NCBI GenBank assembly: GCA_019426215.1
Contig: CM033405.1
Span: 4,565,001 to 4,629,000, forward strand
Direction of reading: 5' to 3'
Source: Buddleja alternifolia
Taxonomy: Eukaryota > Streptophyta > Magnoliopsida > Lamiales > Scrophulariaceae
Length of the DNA: 64,000 bases
Shown here in pieces: positions 33,806 to 46,699 of this stretch (position 1 is its first letter; the number at the start of each line of letters is the position of its first letter). The translations under genes were made by a program, and so were the position numbers. The notes under the pieces were generated by a model. It was not told the DNA's origin, did no database searches, and saw nothing but the letters and a program-made list of their open reading frames with translations.

Positions 33806-35449
33806 TCACCAATTACACTCCTTAATGAAGGCGGTACTCTTGTGAAACTTATCTACCCCCGACCTCTTGGCATCGCCCAAAGTCTTTCTCCCCCTGTCCG
33901 AGCTGAGAAAGTGGCTACCGTCGGACTTTTCTGCCTCAAAGTCCTTCTTAGCTTTCATATACTTCTTCTCCCAGTGGTCAGTTGCATTCCTAGCACCCCA
34001 GTACTGGAATAGAAGATTACGGTTCTGCTCAAGGATTGCTTGTTGTTTCCTCTCCACCTCTTCACACTTGAGACGGAGGCAGTGAGACAACTGGATAGCC
34101 TGGCAAAAAGGGGGGAAAAAACTTTTGACAAACAACCAAATAGCCCCTACATAACAATACAAGTAAATACTCACCCGACCGGCGCTAGTGCAGATCTCCT
34201 GATTAAGTCGCTTGATCGGTAGGGACGATAAACGCGTAACATCGTAGTCCATCACGACCATCCTGGTCATGGACCAAGGGGTCACGGGATCTGTAGCATC
34301 CCAAAAGGAGGTGACATCGGGGTCCAACTTTTTTCCCAGGCTGAACAAACCGATGCCCGGGTCATTGGAACTGGAGGTCCCCGGGGAACTACTGCGAGCA
34401 CGCTTCGCCATAGGAGCCGACGGGGGCAAAAAATACATGGACAAATGATCATCTAGAGGGGTCGCTCCCTTACTGTGACTAACTCTAGGAGACAAGTGGG
34501 CAAAGTCCTCGTTAATATAATCACCATCACCCGCCTCCAACATAACAGTGCCTGGGGGACTGGTGCAAGCACCCCGCTTGGGACCATGAACGCCTTTAGA
34601 ACCAAAGTCTGCCATCAGAGAATCAAAATTCAGAGTGTAGGGGGCCTGCACTGCCGGGGTAGAGGCCAAGGGGAAAACAACCCCAAATGCGCCCTTCCGG
34701 GCAAAGTGTAAAGGTCCCGACTGATTGGCCCCATCAGCGGGGCCGTGTGAGACGTGAGGGGCAGGAAGAACGGTAGATCTCGCCTTACCATCCCTGGATG
34801 CTCTCATACCTACACAAAACACACAAGTTCACCAAGTATGAGTAAAAGGAGGCATAAAAACAATCAGTGCTAAAAGATCACAACGAGAAGTGCAAGAAAT
34901 TAAAAGCGCGAATATACCAGCAGTATAAAACTGTTGAAGGTCAAAGTCGCTATCAAACAAACCCGCTTCGTTATACTTAGCTCTAAGTTGTCATTGCGTT
35001 CGGGTGACATGATGAGAGGCAACGCTCCCAGCCCAACGCAAGGGAGTAGGTATACCCAAGTTGGTGGTCGGAAAGTAGAAGAATTGCAACTTCCAATCAC
35101 TTTTGGTCTTAATATTGCCCTTTAAAAACCTAAAAGTCGGTGATGGGTAAAAATACACGTAGGATGTGGAGCTACTCATCTTAATCGTGAACAAGGCCTG
35201 AAAAGCATCCAAACTAACGTCAAGGCCTAACTCAGCAAATCGAGAAACAAAACCCTCAAAGAAGGTGAAACAAGTTGGAGTTAGCTGACTTATGCAAATA
35301 TTGTAGTAAGCTAAGACTTCTCCAAAGACCTTATGGTAGGAAATTGTGAGCCCCGAGCGAAAATACTCTACATAGAGAGTCACGTGCCCCTCCAGAGGAT
35401 CTAAGACCCGACAGCCCGGTATGGGTACGAGTAACTCGAATTCTACCAT
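33806..35449 (-). pseudogene. antisense ORF of gypsy element (Transposase_28-like), spliced, frameshifted
   Basis: It runs on the minus strand, opposite to the gag at 7544-8724. Exon 1 (35449-34918) has LDPLEGHVTLYVEYFRSG and later LGLDVSLDAFQALFTIK, resembling the plant 'putative gypsy type transposon' (Transposase_28) domain; a one-base shift near 34970 breaks it. A GT...AG intron fits 34917-34810. Exon 2 (34809-34175) is Ser/Pro/Asp-rich with a basic AKRARSSSPG. A second intron, GTGAGT...GCCAG (34174-34100, 75 nt), is in phase, so the frame also reads through it. Exon 3 has a charged coiled coil (LKCEEVERKQQAILEQN, WEKKYMKAKKDFEAEK). Antisense ORFs of this kind are known from Tat-lineage elements; function unknown. 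Confidence 0.6.
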
Positions 35450-36284
35450 GGTGTAGTAAAAAAGAGTTAGAAGTTCGGTCTGAGTGATAGTAGAATCACG
35501 AGAGTCAAAAGCATGACCGTCAGGAGAGGTCGGATCCTCCTCATCTGGGGAAGGTTAGCCCCATCGCCCTATGACCATAAATAGGCTCTATCAATAACAA
35601 GTCCCTACTAGAAGTTACCTAAAGTGATAGCACATGTATTGAGGAGATCTAAGTCAAGGGCAAACTAAACGTCTTGCGGCTAAGCCGCACAATAAAAAGA
35701 CCTCGTGGTGAGACCGCGAGACCCAAACGCGTCGCCTCGCGAGTGACCGCGAGGCACCAACCTCGCGATCGAATGATAGCAAGACATGGTGCCTCGCGGC
35801 CTTGACCACGAGGCAAGAAATGCCTAGACATGACACCCTGGGGCATAGGTTAGGCCTCGCCAACGCCCTCCCCCCGGTAGAATCGCGTTATACCCCGGAC
35901 GAATGGATTCTCGAGAGCGGGAAAGTTTCACACTCGGCCATCTACGATAAGGTCGGAAAAATAAGTTATCTCCCAAGCTATGATCGCGACACCTTGAACA
36001 AAAAGGAGAAAGCAAAATTACAAATATTGTCATTACCTTGATCACCTTGAGTCTTGCCCATGGTTGAGGAAAGGAGGCTTCTAGAGAGCTTGAGAAGAGG
36101 AGTTGAATGAGTGAGAGTATGAATGAGAGGTGAGGGTGAGACCTACCTCCTTCCCTCACTTAAGTAAGAAGTAGGTGAGGGGCCTTTATGACCCACTACC
36201 CATCATAAATTAAAGTTAATTGACCCTGCCTAAGCGGGATCACTTCTGCTCCCGAGTGTCTTTCGAACCCGCGATCGGGGGGCA
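35450..36284. other. gypsy 3' region, GC-rich stem-loop cluster at 35690-35820
   Basis: There is no convincing gene. 35690-35820 has repeated CCTCGCG/CGCGAGG words in both orientations that can pair. Small ORFs on both strands here arise from this GC-rich patch. It lies upstream (minus strand) of the antisense ORF and may contain its leader. Confidence 0.4.
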
Positions 36285-36750
36285 TATAATATGGGTCACA
36301 AATGTCTAGGGGTATTTTAGTAATTCACCAGTCCCTGAATCTTTTCGGGGCGCCCACCACGGGTGAATGCCCGAGGTGGGAGGATTAGCTAAGCCTAAGA
36401 AGGCTGACAACCCATTAAGCGTAGTAAGGTTATTACTCTAGCCTAATAATAATAATAATAATTAAATTAAGCCTATTAGACTGATGACAAAATAGGGTCC
36501 AAGAGTCCATAGCCCATAACCAGTTCCTTATAAATATCTCAAAGGAGCTGGGGGTGACTCATTATCTACTCCCCCAGTAAAAGAATACATTGGCTCTTGA
36601 GAGTAACTCCATCATCGAACTACGAATAGACTTGATCTTTGCAATCCGGTACGTAGGCAACTCGCTATTGTCGAGTGCAGTATATAAATCCACCAACCCC
36701 CACCTAGTTTGTCGTGTGTTGGATCGGTTCCTTCACCCCACGTGGTCAAT
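36285..36750 (+). repeat. probable 3' LTR of gypsy element (approximate ends)
   Basis: A purine tract (CGATCGGGGGG, about 36270-36282) is followed by sequence with a TTATAAATATCTC promoter-like block (36522-36536). R/U5-like sequence then ends around TTGGATCGGTTCCTTCA (about 36720-36737). No second copy is in the window and the exact TG...CA ends are not certain. Confidence 0.4.
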
Positions 36751-36781
36751 CACATGATAACTATTATCTGACATATTTTGA

Positions 36782-36828
<47 letters not shown>

Positions 36829-37300
36829 TGTGCACCTTCCTAGAGGGAATTGCTGAAAGAGCACATGTTTGATGGTCCTCAGGGTGCTAGATACGTTTCT
36901 TTTTAATTCTCACATGACACTATATTAGGGTTACGCGATAATTTATTTTATTTTCAAGTGGTGGACCACTTATTAATATATATAATGTCAAACTTGATGT
37001 ATACATGTATGTATGTCTTGTGCTTCACCATGGCCAAGGCCATCCCAATTCTTTAGAGTATTCGACTAAATTAATTATGATAATTAATGAGATCAGAAAA
37101 GAAAATTTCTTTTTTAAATTTTTGTAGATTTTGTGAAGCCCCATGTACTATATATATATATATATATCCCACAAGGGAAAGAAACAGAATTAAATTGAAG
37201 TTGTATGTATATAAATATTAGGGAATTGACCAAAGTATAATTATTGGATATTCTTTTATTGAATAAATCGGGCAACTTACAATACGAACAATCATTAAGG
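36751..37300. other. intergenic AT-rich sequence with (TA)n at 36787-36825
   Basis: A 39-bp TA microsatellite and a shorter one near 37150-37167 are present. No gene is seen. Confidence 0.6.
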
Positions 37301-37895
37301 CTTGTTTGTGTTTTCGGAGTCGCATTTTTATTTTTGTTTTTATTTAAAAAATAAAAAAAGCACAGTTTACACTATTCTCAACTGAAAATATACTTATTTT
37401 TATTTTCATTCTCACATTCTCCAATAACTATCTTTTACTTTAATTTACCAATTAATACTCACATTTTTTTCCTCTCACATCTCTTCCTAAAAATCAATTT
37501 TTTCGTCAATAATTGTGGTGATATAGTAGAATAAAATACATAGTATTAACTTTTATAGGCTTGTGAATATTTTAAAACCCATTTTGAATATGTTTAGGGC
37601 TTTTTTGGGGTCAATTTTTGTCATTTTTACTTACAAATATATTTAATCAATATAATATCATTTATTATATTATTTGTACTATATACATAATCATTACTTT
37701 TAACTAAATTTTTTTTCTAAGAACTTTGTTTAACTCAATCATTTCACACATCATCGAATCATTAATTCCAACCAATTTTCGGAAATACAACCAAACGTGC
37801 TGTCATTTGCATACAAACATAAAAAGACTCATTTTCTCATACGTTTTAGAAAATGACGATTGAAAATGAAATAAAAACACATTCACGCAGAGCGT
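37301..37895. mobile_element. possible hAT-like non-autonomous element
   Basis: The left end is CTTGTTTGTGTTTT and the right end reads, in reverse complement, as a TGTGTTTTTA-type sequence. 8-bp flanks CATTAAGG (37293-37300) and AATTAAGG (37896-37903) match at 7 of 8. The terminal inverted repeat is weak, so this is tentative. Confidence 0.3.
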
Positions 37896-39940
37896 AATTA
37901 AGGAATTCAGGAGTTATTTCCTAAATAAAAGTGTTCGATGCTAGAGTCATCAATTTAATGGTTAAAAAGTTTCACTCTAGTCTAAACCCTTTTGACACTC
38001 AAATTAGTACAATGTGCATTTTGCCATGAAAATTCTCTCTAACCCTTTAACACTCAAATCTGTACAATGTGCATTTCGCCATGACTTTAGGGTGTACTCA
38101 ATTTGTCTCAAACTCATACGAGTGGACTGGTATGCCCTTGATGGCCGTAGATATGAATCCTTTATTAGTTGAGATATTTCGCGGGTAATTAGACAAGTTG
38201 ACAAATATGCATGGTTTAATATTACAAAGAAAAGGGAAAATTGTAGCATTAGTTCCATAAGATAAGGCATGATGTATTTTTAGTCCAATTATTTAGAAAC
38301 TTGCAAAATCAATCTCTTCGGATGTGTTTCTTTTTTTGACAATTTTAATCTCAACCGTCAAAAAATGGATGGAAACAATTAGTTTGATCACGTGCCTTTT
38401 ATGTGATTAGTAATAACTTTAACTACACGTACAATACACACGCAATTTCCATCCACGTGCCTTTTATGTGATTAGTAATAACTTTAACCGCACGTACAAT
38501 ACACACGCGATTTCCATCCACTTTTTAACAGATGAGAGCAAAATTGCAAAAGAATTGCATCATATGGGACTAACTTTGAGAGTTAAACAATGACTAAAAG
38601 TGCAATAAACTCTGTTAATATGCCAATGTTTAATTCCCAAAAAATATTTTTTTATATATATGGAGTTTGTCATAATAAACGCCATACTTGGGCTTGCCGG
38701 ATAAATAACTTTATATATTCCTCATTAATTATTGTGGGGAAACATTAGTATGCAATCTTTAAATTCTGAATTAGTTAATGGCAATGAACCCTAAATTTTT
38801 TTTCTTGAAATGCATCAAGAGGGACCAAAGTTGGTCAGTTTGGAAAGGCAAAAAGATTAGATTTATGGAAAGTAAAAGGGAGATGCTTTTAATAAGTGAT
38901 GAATGGTCCATTTGTAAATGGAAAACATGTCTCAGACATGGAAATGAAGATCCATGCCTCCAAAGTTCCCACTACCTACAAATTAACTTCATTTTCATTA
39001 TCTCATCAATAATTTCTTACTGCTATTTCAAGGTTCCTTAGTCCTTACACACTTTATCACCTTTACTTTCATAAGTTCTCAATCTTCAATCCAGCTACTT
39101 CTCCCAAATTGTACTGTTTAATTTGGAGGACTTTGATGTATGAAAAGACAGCAAAAGATGATCTATTAGCCCTTTTTCACCTAAGAGTATATCCAAAGGC
39201 TTTTCTCGAATCATTTTAAAGTGGACTGGATCCAATAAATTTGATTCATCTAACACCGCTGGATACAAAGGTGTGATGTAAAAAATAATAATTCAAACAC
39301 CTACATCCAATGATATTTAGTGGACGGGCTCCATTGGACCCAATTCACCTTAAAATTTCTCATTTTATCAAATTATTTTATGATGGATAGAGCTTAATGC
39401 ATTCACCCATCGTCCATTAATGGATTAGGGTGAGGTGGGAGGTGGGGGGTGGGGGGAGGGGGGGGGGGGTGTTTCTCTCTATAATCAATAGTTGTCTAGA
39501 CCAACTCTAATGTGCTCGGTTTGGTCAAGAATAACACATTTTTATCTTGTGTGTACTGTATCAAGTGATTTTTGAGCAGTTTTTTTTTTAAAGAATATTT
39601 GTATGTATATATATATAACACGAGGGAAAAGGTGACACTCATTCAAACATTTTACTTTCTTGAGTTTCATCACCACATAAAATGTGAACCATAGGCAAAT
39701 TCCGATAGTCCGTGCATTATGCTTAATTGGTTAAGAGGAAAAGGTGAAAAGATGCAACATTAATCCTCCGTTTAGCTTTTAATTTTATTGAGCACATCAT
39801 TAGGAAAATATTTTTCTAGCTTCAATAAAATAATTTATTGTGCTTTATAATTTGAAAAGTCAATTAGATTGTCTTATACGACATTAAAAAAATGATCAAT
39901 ATATATGGCTTGTCAATCACAACAAATGAAATTGGCCGTC
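37896..39940. other. intergenic sequence with small tandem repeats and a G-rich tract
   Basis: It contains a near-direct repeat of about 50 bp (ACAATGTGCATTT at about 38010 and 38065), a 65-bp tandem duplication (38389-38453 and 38454-38518, three differences), and inverted TGGATGGAAA / TTTCCATCCA blocks around that duplication. A very G-rich tract lies at 39428-39470. ORFs here are short and unsupported. Confidence 0.6.
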
Positions 39941-39944
39941 TCTT

Positions 39945-40220
39945 AAGTCTCACTTTTGTCGCACTTTCATCCTTCAAATCTAAAATACGTCTTGTTAATC
40001 CCTCAACTTTCAAATTATCTTATTTTAGCCCCTGAAGTCACCCTTGCATGTAGGAATATATCATCTAAATGAGGGATTATTCCAATGATTCCTAAAAGAA
40101 TTGTGATCTCAGAGACTGTAATGAGACAATTTTGAAAATTGAGGAATCAACGGGCACATTTTAGACTTATAAGAGACTAAAGTAAAATAAAAGTAAAATT
40201 TGAGTGACCGCCAATTAAAT
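39945..40220. repeat. degenerate inverted-repeat (foldback) element
   Basis: The left arm (about 39960-40040), with TCTAAAATACG and AATCCCTCAACTTTC, pairs imperfectly with the right arm (about 40125-40215). I judge roughly 70% similarity by eye. No clear target-site duplication is seen. Confidence 0.4.
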
Positions 40221-40540
40221 TTGGTAATCCAAATAGAGTGCAGTAAAACTTGCATTTCCGATTTCACTCCCAAGAATTCTCTTTTCTTGTTACAAAAAAT
40301 ATTTGGGTAGGGTTGGTTCCGGTCACCAATCACAGGTCAGGACATGCCTCCGGGACCAAAGATCGCTTACAAATGTACTTATAGATCGCCAACTAATATC
40401 GTCCTCACATCGGCAGAGGGAATCGGATCTACAACCTTATAATAGGAAATGACTCGTTCCTTACCAACTGATCTAAACATGTGTTGACTTTTCACCAACA
40501 AGATGTAATTAAAGTAAAGGTAGCAATATCAATATTATTA

Positions 40541-42082
40541 GGGCAAAAAGAATTTTGCCCCTCTCTATTACAGACACACCATCATATACTGCACTCTACC
40601 CCTAAAATCTTCCAATACCCCCCCCCCCCCCCATATTAAAATACATCAAACACCTTCCTCTACTACCTTAAAATATATCAAACACCTGTCTAGACAGATT
40701 GATAAACAAAAATACCCTTAATTTATGTAAAATCATAAATTCATTTTTCGCCCATCTATAATAATCTATAGCACTTTGCCTCCTAATGATTACATTTCAA
40801 TGCAATTTGATTCCAAAATTGATTTAATGCTAAATTTAATAAATAAATTAATCTTCAATATATATGAAATAAATAGTAAAATATGATTGTAGTATTATGA
40901 ATAAGACATATTAAACTTAAAAAGATCTCACATAAATGTTCATGGTCACTATTAGTACATTATTTTATTTCATATGTGCTAATATTTTAATTTAATTTTT
41001 AATAACTATTGATAATCCATGTTATTCATTGTTAGTTTTAATAAAACTATTCATTTATTTTTTTAAGTAATATATTTTCTTAAGTAATATATTACTTAAT
41101 AAGATAAAGTGATACACATATTCATATCATCTTTTTATTATATAACATGTACACACTTATTTATGAGCACAACTTTTTTTATGTTAATTAGTGATAAATG
41201 ATTCTCTTTTTTAATCATTTTTTAAGGGAATTGCTATTGGAGCTCCACAAATTACTATAAGAGCTCCACATTTATTTCTCTCTCTAGAAAAATGACAATA
41301 ATACCCAATTACAAATAAAAGCCTAAAAATTTATAAAACAAATATATATTTTGATAATCAGTTTAATCTTTGTACCTCACATATTTTTATTTTCCACCAT
41401 GAACTTTTTTACCCCATATATTTTTATTTTCCACCAAGATTTTTTTTATGGAGTATTATTGGACTTTTCTCTTTTATATTTCTAGAGAATATGCCTATGA
41501 ATTGCACAATGGTATAAAAAAATATTCTTATTGAAGAATAAAATTATACAACATGAAAATTAAATCATTATAAATATATTCGTAAAACTTTTTGAGTACT
41601 CAAATATGAAATGCTCGTATATTTTATCTATTTATATGCATGTTTAAAAAGCAATAACTACTTCTATCATTCTTGCTGTTTTTTATTTAATATAGACAAT
41701 GTTAATTTTAGCATTTTTATGCGCAATTATTGTTGATATATTTTATTGAAGGAACAAGGATTTGAAGTAGATTAACCCGATGCTAATATGCAGTAAAAGT
41801 GAAGAGACTTTAATTAAAATTAAAATTTCTGTTGGTTTATACTATAATTGTCTTTTTTCAAATTTAATATATAAGTAGATTGTGTTTTGGATGATGCTCT
41901 ATTATTTTAAATAGATCAATTTTGATATAAAGTAATAAAGAGAGCATCTACAACTTGATAATATTTTTTGCTTTGATATGAATGATTTAACCTTTGTCTA
42001 TCAATGTGTCTAAGGATAGTGCTTAATGTATTTTAATGTAATAGATGGGGTATTTGATGGTAGGGACAAAATGAATTTTGCC
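40541..42082. mobile_element. Mutator-like non-autonomous element 1 (1542 bp)
   Basis: The ends are GGGCAAAAAGAATTTTGCCC on the left and its inverted relative (ATGAATTTTGCC) on the right. Imperfect inverted arms extend about 150 bp: both contain ATTAAAATACAT and a GA(C)A-GATTGATAAACAAA-like block. It is flanked by a perfect 10-bp duplication AATATTATTA (40531-40540 and 42083-42092), fitting Mutator-like 9-11 bp duplications. The interior is non-coding, with a poly-C run at 40619-40632 and a short direct repeat (ATATTTTTATTTTCCACCA) near 41380-41440. Confidence 0.7.
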
Positions 42083-42666
42083 AATATTATTATATCAAAA
42101 AGCTCAAGGGACAGAATCACACGTCGATTTTTTGTCAACTAGTATTGGCGGTCCACTTAAATTAGGAAACGACACTCTTCCATTAAAGTCGTATACTTTG
42201 TATTTTAATTTTTAGCCACAAAAGGGCAGAATACTGTACAATTCTTGCATATATATATATATGTGTGTGTGTGTGTGACGGCCATATATGTTTAAAATTT
42301 TATTTAATAATTATTACACAATCCATTAATTCTAGTTTTCTGTGCCCATCCCATCTTAAGTTCCATGTGCTTTTCTCAATCAATTTTTTCTCTGTATTAA
42401 CTATTAAGGAATCTCACACTTTATTTGCCTTTAAATCTAAACATCATTATGTCAATGTTTGGTTAACTTTATTTTTAACCTAAATAGTATAGATTATTAA
42501 TTAGTACCTACGCAATGATTAAAGTTTACTATTTGCATCTTACTTACTTTCCTCTTTATTGTACAAGAATCTAATAATTTTCAACATTAGAACTACTTAT
42601 CAAGAATAGTATGATGATATTTGAAATATAATTGTCACAAGTTATTATTATATTAACTAGCTGCAA
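42083..42666. other. intergenic sequence
   Basis: It holds a (TA)n(TG)n microsatellite near 42246-42275. No gene is seen. Confidence 0.6.
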
Positions 42667-42675
42667 TATTTTTTC

Positions 42676-43282
42676 GGAAAAATTACTAAAAAATTCTTAA
42701 AATAAATTTTTACATCCAAAAAATTCTATGATGATATTTTATCAATCCCAAAAATCCACTCTATCAACTTTTCATTCGAAAAACCTCAATATTTAGGATT
42801 AACAAGTTTATGGACTTAATTGCCCTTAGTTTTCTAGATTCAATATCAATCAATAGCAGTTTTGCAATGAAATTTATTTATTTAAAATATTTATATTAAT
42901 AATAGGTACTACTTATGATTTAAATTAAATTTTCAGATTTTTTTAATCTTTTTAAAAATTAAAACATATATTTATAGATAATTAAAATCAAAATAAATTA
43001 TATACAAATATTTTAAAAAATTAATATCACAAAATAAAATCCGTATTTTATGATTCATCAACTTGAAACAATTAAAACAAAACGACTCCAATAAGAAAAA
43101 ATAATTGATCAATTATTAACTTAATCAATGAAGGATAGTTTAGTCGAAAAAAATTGTTAATACTTACTTTTGGGGTTTTTAGAATGAAAAGTTTGTAGAA
43201 CGGGTTTTTAAGATTGAAAAATATTTTCATGGATTTTTTGGATATAAAAAATTATTTTCAGGGGATTTTTAGTAATTTTCCC
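42676..43282. mobile_element. Mutator-like MITE 2 (607 bp)
   Basis: The left end is GGAAAAATTACTAAAAA. The right end, reverse complemented, is GGGAAAATTACTAAAAA. The arms match over about 120 bp (both contain ACATCCAAAAAATTC- and CAACTTTTCATTC-type blocks). A perfect 9-bp duplication, TATTTTTTC, flanks it (42667-42675 and 43283-43291). The interior is AT-rich and non-coding. Confidence 0.8.
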
Positions 43283-43339
43283 TATTTTTTCACTTGTTAA
43301 ATTGCCATTGTTCTTTTAAAATGACTGCATTATAAAAAA

Positions 43340-44480
43340 AAATAACGTGTTAGCTACAGAAAAATTTATTACGGAATAAGTTTCATAGTTGCTACGATGG
43401 ATTAACGATGAATAATTTTGCATAGAAAAACTCACTTAAAAAATAAGTGAAAGGATAAAATATTTTAGCAACAAAATATGCTGTGAATTTGCAGCGCAGT
43501 ACATATAGATTGCAAGTTTCATCGCTTGAGCAATTGGAGTAAGAACATATTTTACATACGAAAATTAATTTTGAAATAGAAAAACGAATAAAATATGTGA
43601 ACTATGGAATAACTACGACATTTTCTAGGACATTTTAAGCTCATAGTTTTTCTGTTGCTAGATGTTGCAACAAAATATAATTCACTACAATTTTTTGTTG
43701 TTAGTGCAACTGAATAACTACAAAATTTGTGTCAAAATTCGCCGACATGGCTACGAGAATTGCCAAGAGGATTTTTAGGGATATTTCATAAATTGATATT
43801 AATTTGTTATTATATGTCGTTACTTCAGAAATTGCTTTGAAATTTTTGTTTGATAAATTGCTACATAATTTATATAACCACGATATGATGAAAACTTGAT
43901 ATTGAAGTCCTGTAATCATGACGATTAATTTGTAGATATGACTCTTACCAAAAATAAATAAATAATAATTTGATATGACGACGAAACTTGTTATTAAACT
44001 TCTGTAGTCAAGGAGATTTCTAAAGATATATAACAAATATTAGATTTTTTTCACCTCTAATATCTTAATCTTTTAGATAAAGTAACCGTTTTTTACTGTA
44101 CTAAACAATAGGTCCTGCTAATATAATAAATATTAAATGCTCTCTTCCCTAATGAAATAGCTATGCATTTTATGTGTCTATATGAAATTTGCTATGGAAT
44201 ACGGGAACACAATTTCTACGGATTCTATGTTACCTATAATAATGGATACTCCATAGCCACTGTGATGAGAATGACTAAACGTTAGCAACAATTTTCCGTC
44301 ACGATTGTCAAAAAAAAAAAAAAAAAAAAAAAGCCATAGAACATTGATGATTATCATACCTACAAAAATGGCTAAGAAATTCTTTAGCCATGTTTATAGC
44401 TACAGAGTTCTCCAATTCCGTAGTCAGATTTACCGATCGTCACATCAGCTTTCGAAATGGACTACAACATTGTTTACACT
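43340..44480. repeat. possible decayed CACTA-like sequence with repeated GCTAC words
   Basis: Short GCTAC(G/A) and CCGTAGC-like words recur in both orientations (about 43351, 43389, 43746, 43857, 44211, 44394), and CACTACAA with TTGTTAGTG occurs at 43683-43706. CACTA elements have such sub-terminal repeats, but no paired termini or 3-bp duplication could be fixed. A 22-base A run is at 44310-44331. Confidence 0.3.
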
Positions 44481-46694
44481 TAAAAATTAAACGGGCTTTT
44501 CGAGTTGAAAAAGCCCAATAAGGGAATAACTTGGAAATAACAATCAAATTGAGCATGTGTTCGAATAAAGCCCAAAAAGGAATGACTTGAGTAAATTAGG
44601 ATGAACCTGTGTTTAAAGAGGTCCAAAATCGAAGCATCTGAAGAATCGGAAAAGAGAGTATGGGCCAGATTCAGTGGAGGCCCAATAGAAACAATAGAGA
44701 GAAGAAATCCAAGATCCGGGATCAATCTGATACCAGCAAAGGGGCACCAAAATTAAGAAATTTGAAAGAAGCAGTTGAAGGCGGTTCCCGATGAGGAGGA
44801 ATGTGGGTTCCCCAAGGCCAAGATATATAGGCGGCCAAGACGAAGAAAAAAGGGATCATCGGAATCATCAACAACTTCTACATTTTCATTCTCTAAGAAT
44901 TAGCTCTAGTCTTAGGAGTAGTTTATAGCGTAATGTAGGAGTAGTTCATAGCGTAAATTAGGAGTAGCAGTAGAATAATGTAATAGTTGCTTGTCAAGAA
45001 TTACTGGGATTCGGCTGCAAAGCTTGTATTCGCAGTTTATTTGTAATTATGACGATCGAAAACTCTCATGGAGGTATAAATTACCTATTTTTCAGATTTA
45101 AGTATTTGATAGGTTAATTTTATCTTGACTTGAGTTGTTCATTAATTGTTTTTACACTCGAAGTTAATAACCAAGGTAATCATCACGATCGAAAACTCTC
45201 ATGGAGGTATAAATTACCTCTTTTCAGATTTAAATATTTGATGGATAATTTTATATTGACTTGAGTTTTGTTCATTTTTCTCGTATTCGAAAGTAACAAC
45301 CAAGAGTTAATTAAAGACTTGAACCACCGTTTAGCTAATCGAACGCAGGGGTTGAGAGATAATTCTAAGTTGTGAATTATCAAGGGGTTTGCATCGACCA
45401 CTCGAAATCCTTCCCTAATCTAGTTTGTTTTATTGCGAAACAGACATTCATAGCTATAGATACACAAGCAACAACGACGTACTCATTGTAGCTGATGTTT
45501 TTCTCCTTTTATATTATCGGTCAAAATAATCACATTAAATTGATCCAATGATTCTACATTGGATCAAATAGAACATTGTTATTATATTCACAACCATTGA
45601 AAATAAGGGAGATGGTGGAGATAGGGTACCTAATTTGATTGAAATTATGGGGTCGACCATGATAAGTTAAGAATCTTGTTTGGTCCTTAAACTCACAAAT
45701 CTTGAGATATTTGTGATCACCTAGTATGTGTGAATAATTTTATAAAATTCACATGTAGGTGGTTGAGATGTCACGTAATTCAACTACACCCATATATGGA
45801 CTGTTGAAATATCACTAAACTTTTGAAAACTCAAACTTCCTTTTTTTTTCTTTTTTTTGCTAATTGAAAACTTAAATTTTATATATATTGAGCGGGATGT
45901 CTCAAGACTGATCATCAACAACCAAATCATACAAATAAGAAAGGAATTAGTTGCAAATTTTAAATAATTAGTTCAAACTCTTCAATCAAGTAAATAAAAT
46001 GCTAAATTTGGTGAATTTCATAGTCACTATCTCAACAAAGGAAACTTAAGTGTTGCAAAATGTCTCCTTCCGCAAAGTTCGCTGTGACATATAGACAAAT
46101 GTCGTCACCCTAAAATATTTTCACCAACATATTAGGCGAACAAGTTCTAGTCCCTCCTCAATCAAGCATTATATTGTCATCTACTGCCAACTCATCATTA
46201 ATACACCAATATAAAGTTAAGTACTTTAAGCATGAAATTTAAACCCGTGATATGAAGTGAAAAATTAGAGAATCACTAAACCACCATTGTAGTGATAATA
46301 ATTACATGGAATTACTAACCTACCAATTTGTTGTCTTATGGCCCTAAATTAAATGGTGGTGCATGCTATGTCTCCAATTTAACATCATATCTCACGGGCA
46401 TGCTTTTGGCACTTGTAAATCGTAATCCCCAAAAAATATATGATCAAATAGTTTGAATGTGCATTTTGATTCTGTATTTTTTTTTTTTTTACATACGAGC
46501 CTGAGGAGACCACAAACAATATACTTTACTGTGTGAAAGATAGACGACATATACATATTAAAATTGGTCTAGCATAAAATTTTCATGTCTATCACTGATA
46601 TGTGTTAAAATTTTATTCTACTAATTATGAAACTTGAAAGAAGTTGCCATTGAATAAATACAGAGTAAAAGGTGGTAACTTTTATTGGCTTTGG
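44481..46694. other. intergenic sequence with a 134-bp direct duplication
   Basis: 45053-45180 and 45187-45310 are diverged copies sharing CGATCGAAAACTCTCATGG and GGTATAAATTACCT. A smaller repeat of GGAGTAGTT(T/C)ATAGCGTAA lies at 44918-44965. It may be a decayed LTR. No gene is supported. Confidence 0.5.
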
Positions 46695-46699
46695 TTTTG

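Noticed and set aside
38778..39041. 87-aa ORF in intergenic sequence
   Set aside because: No recognisable motif, no splice or promoter context, and composition like the surrounding non-coding DNA.
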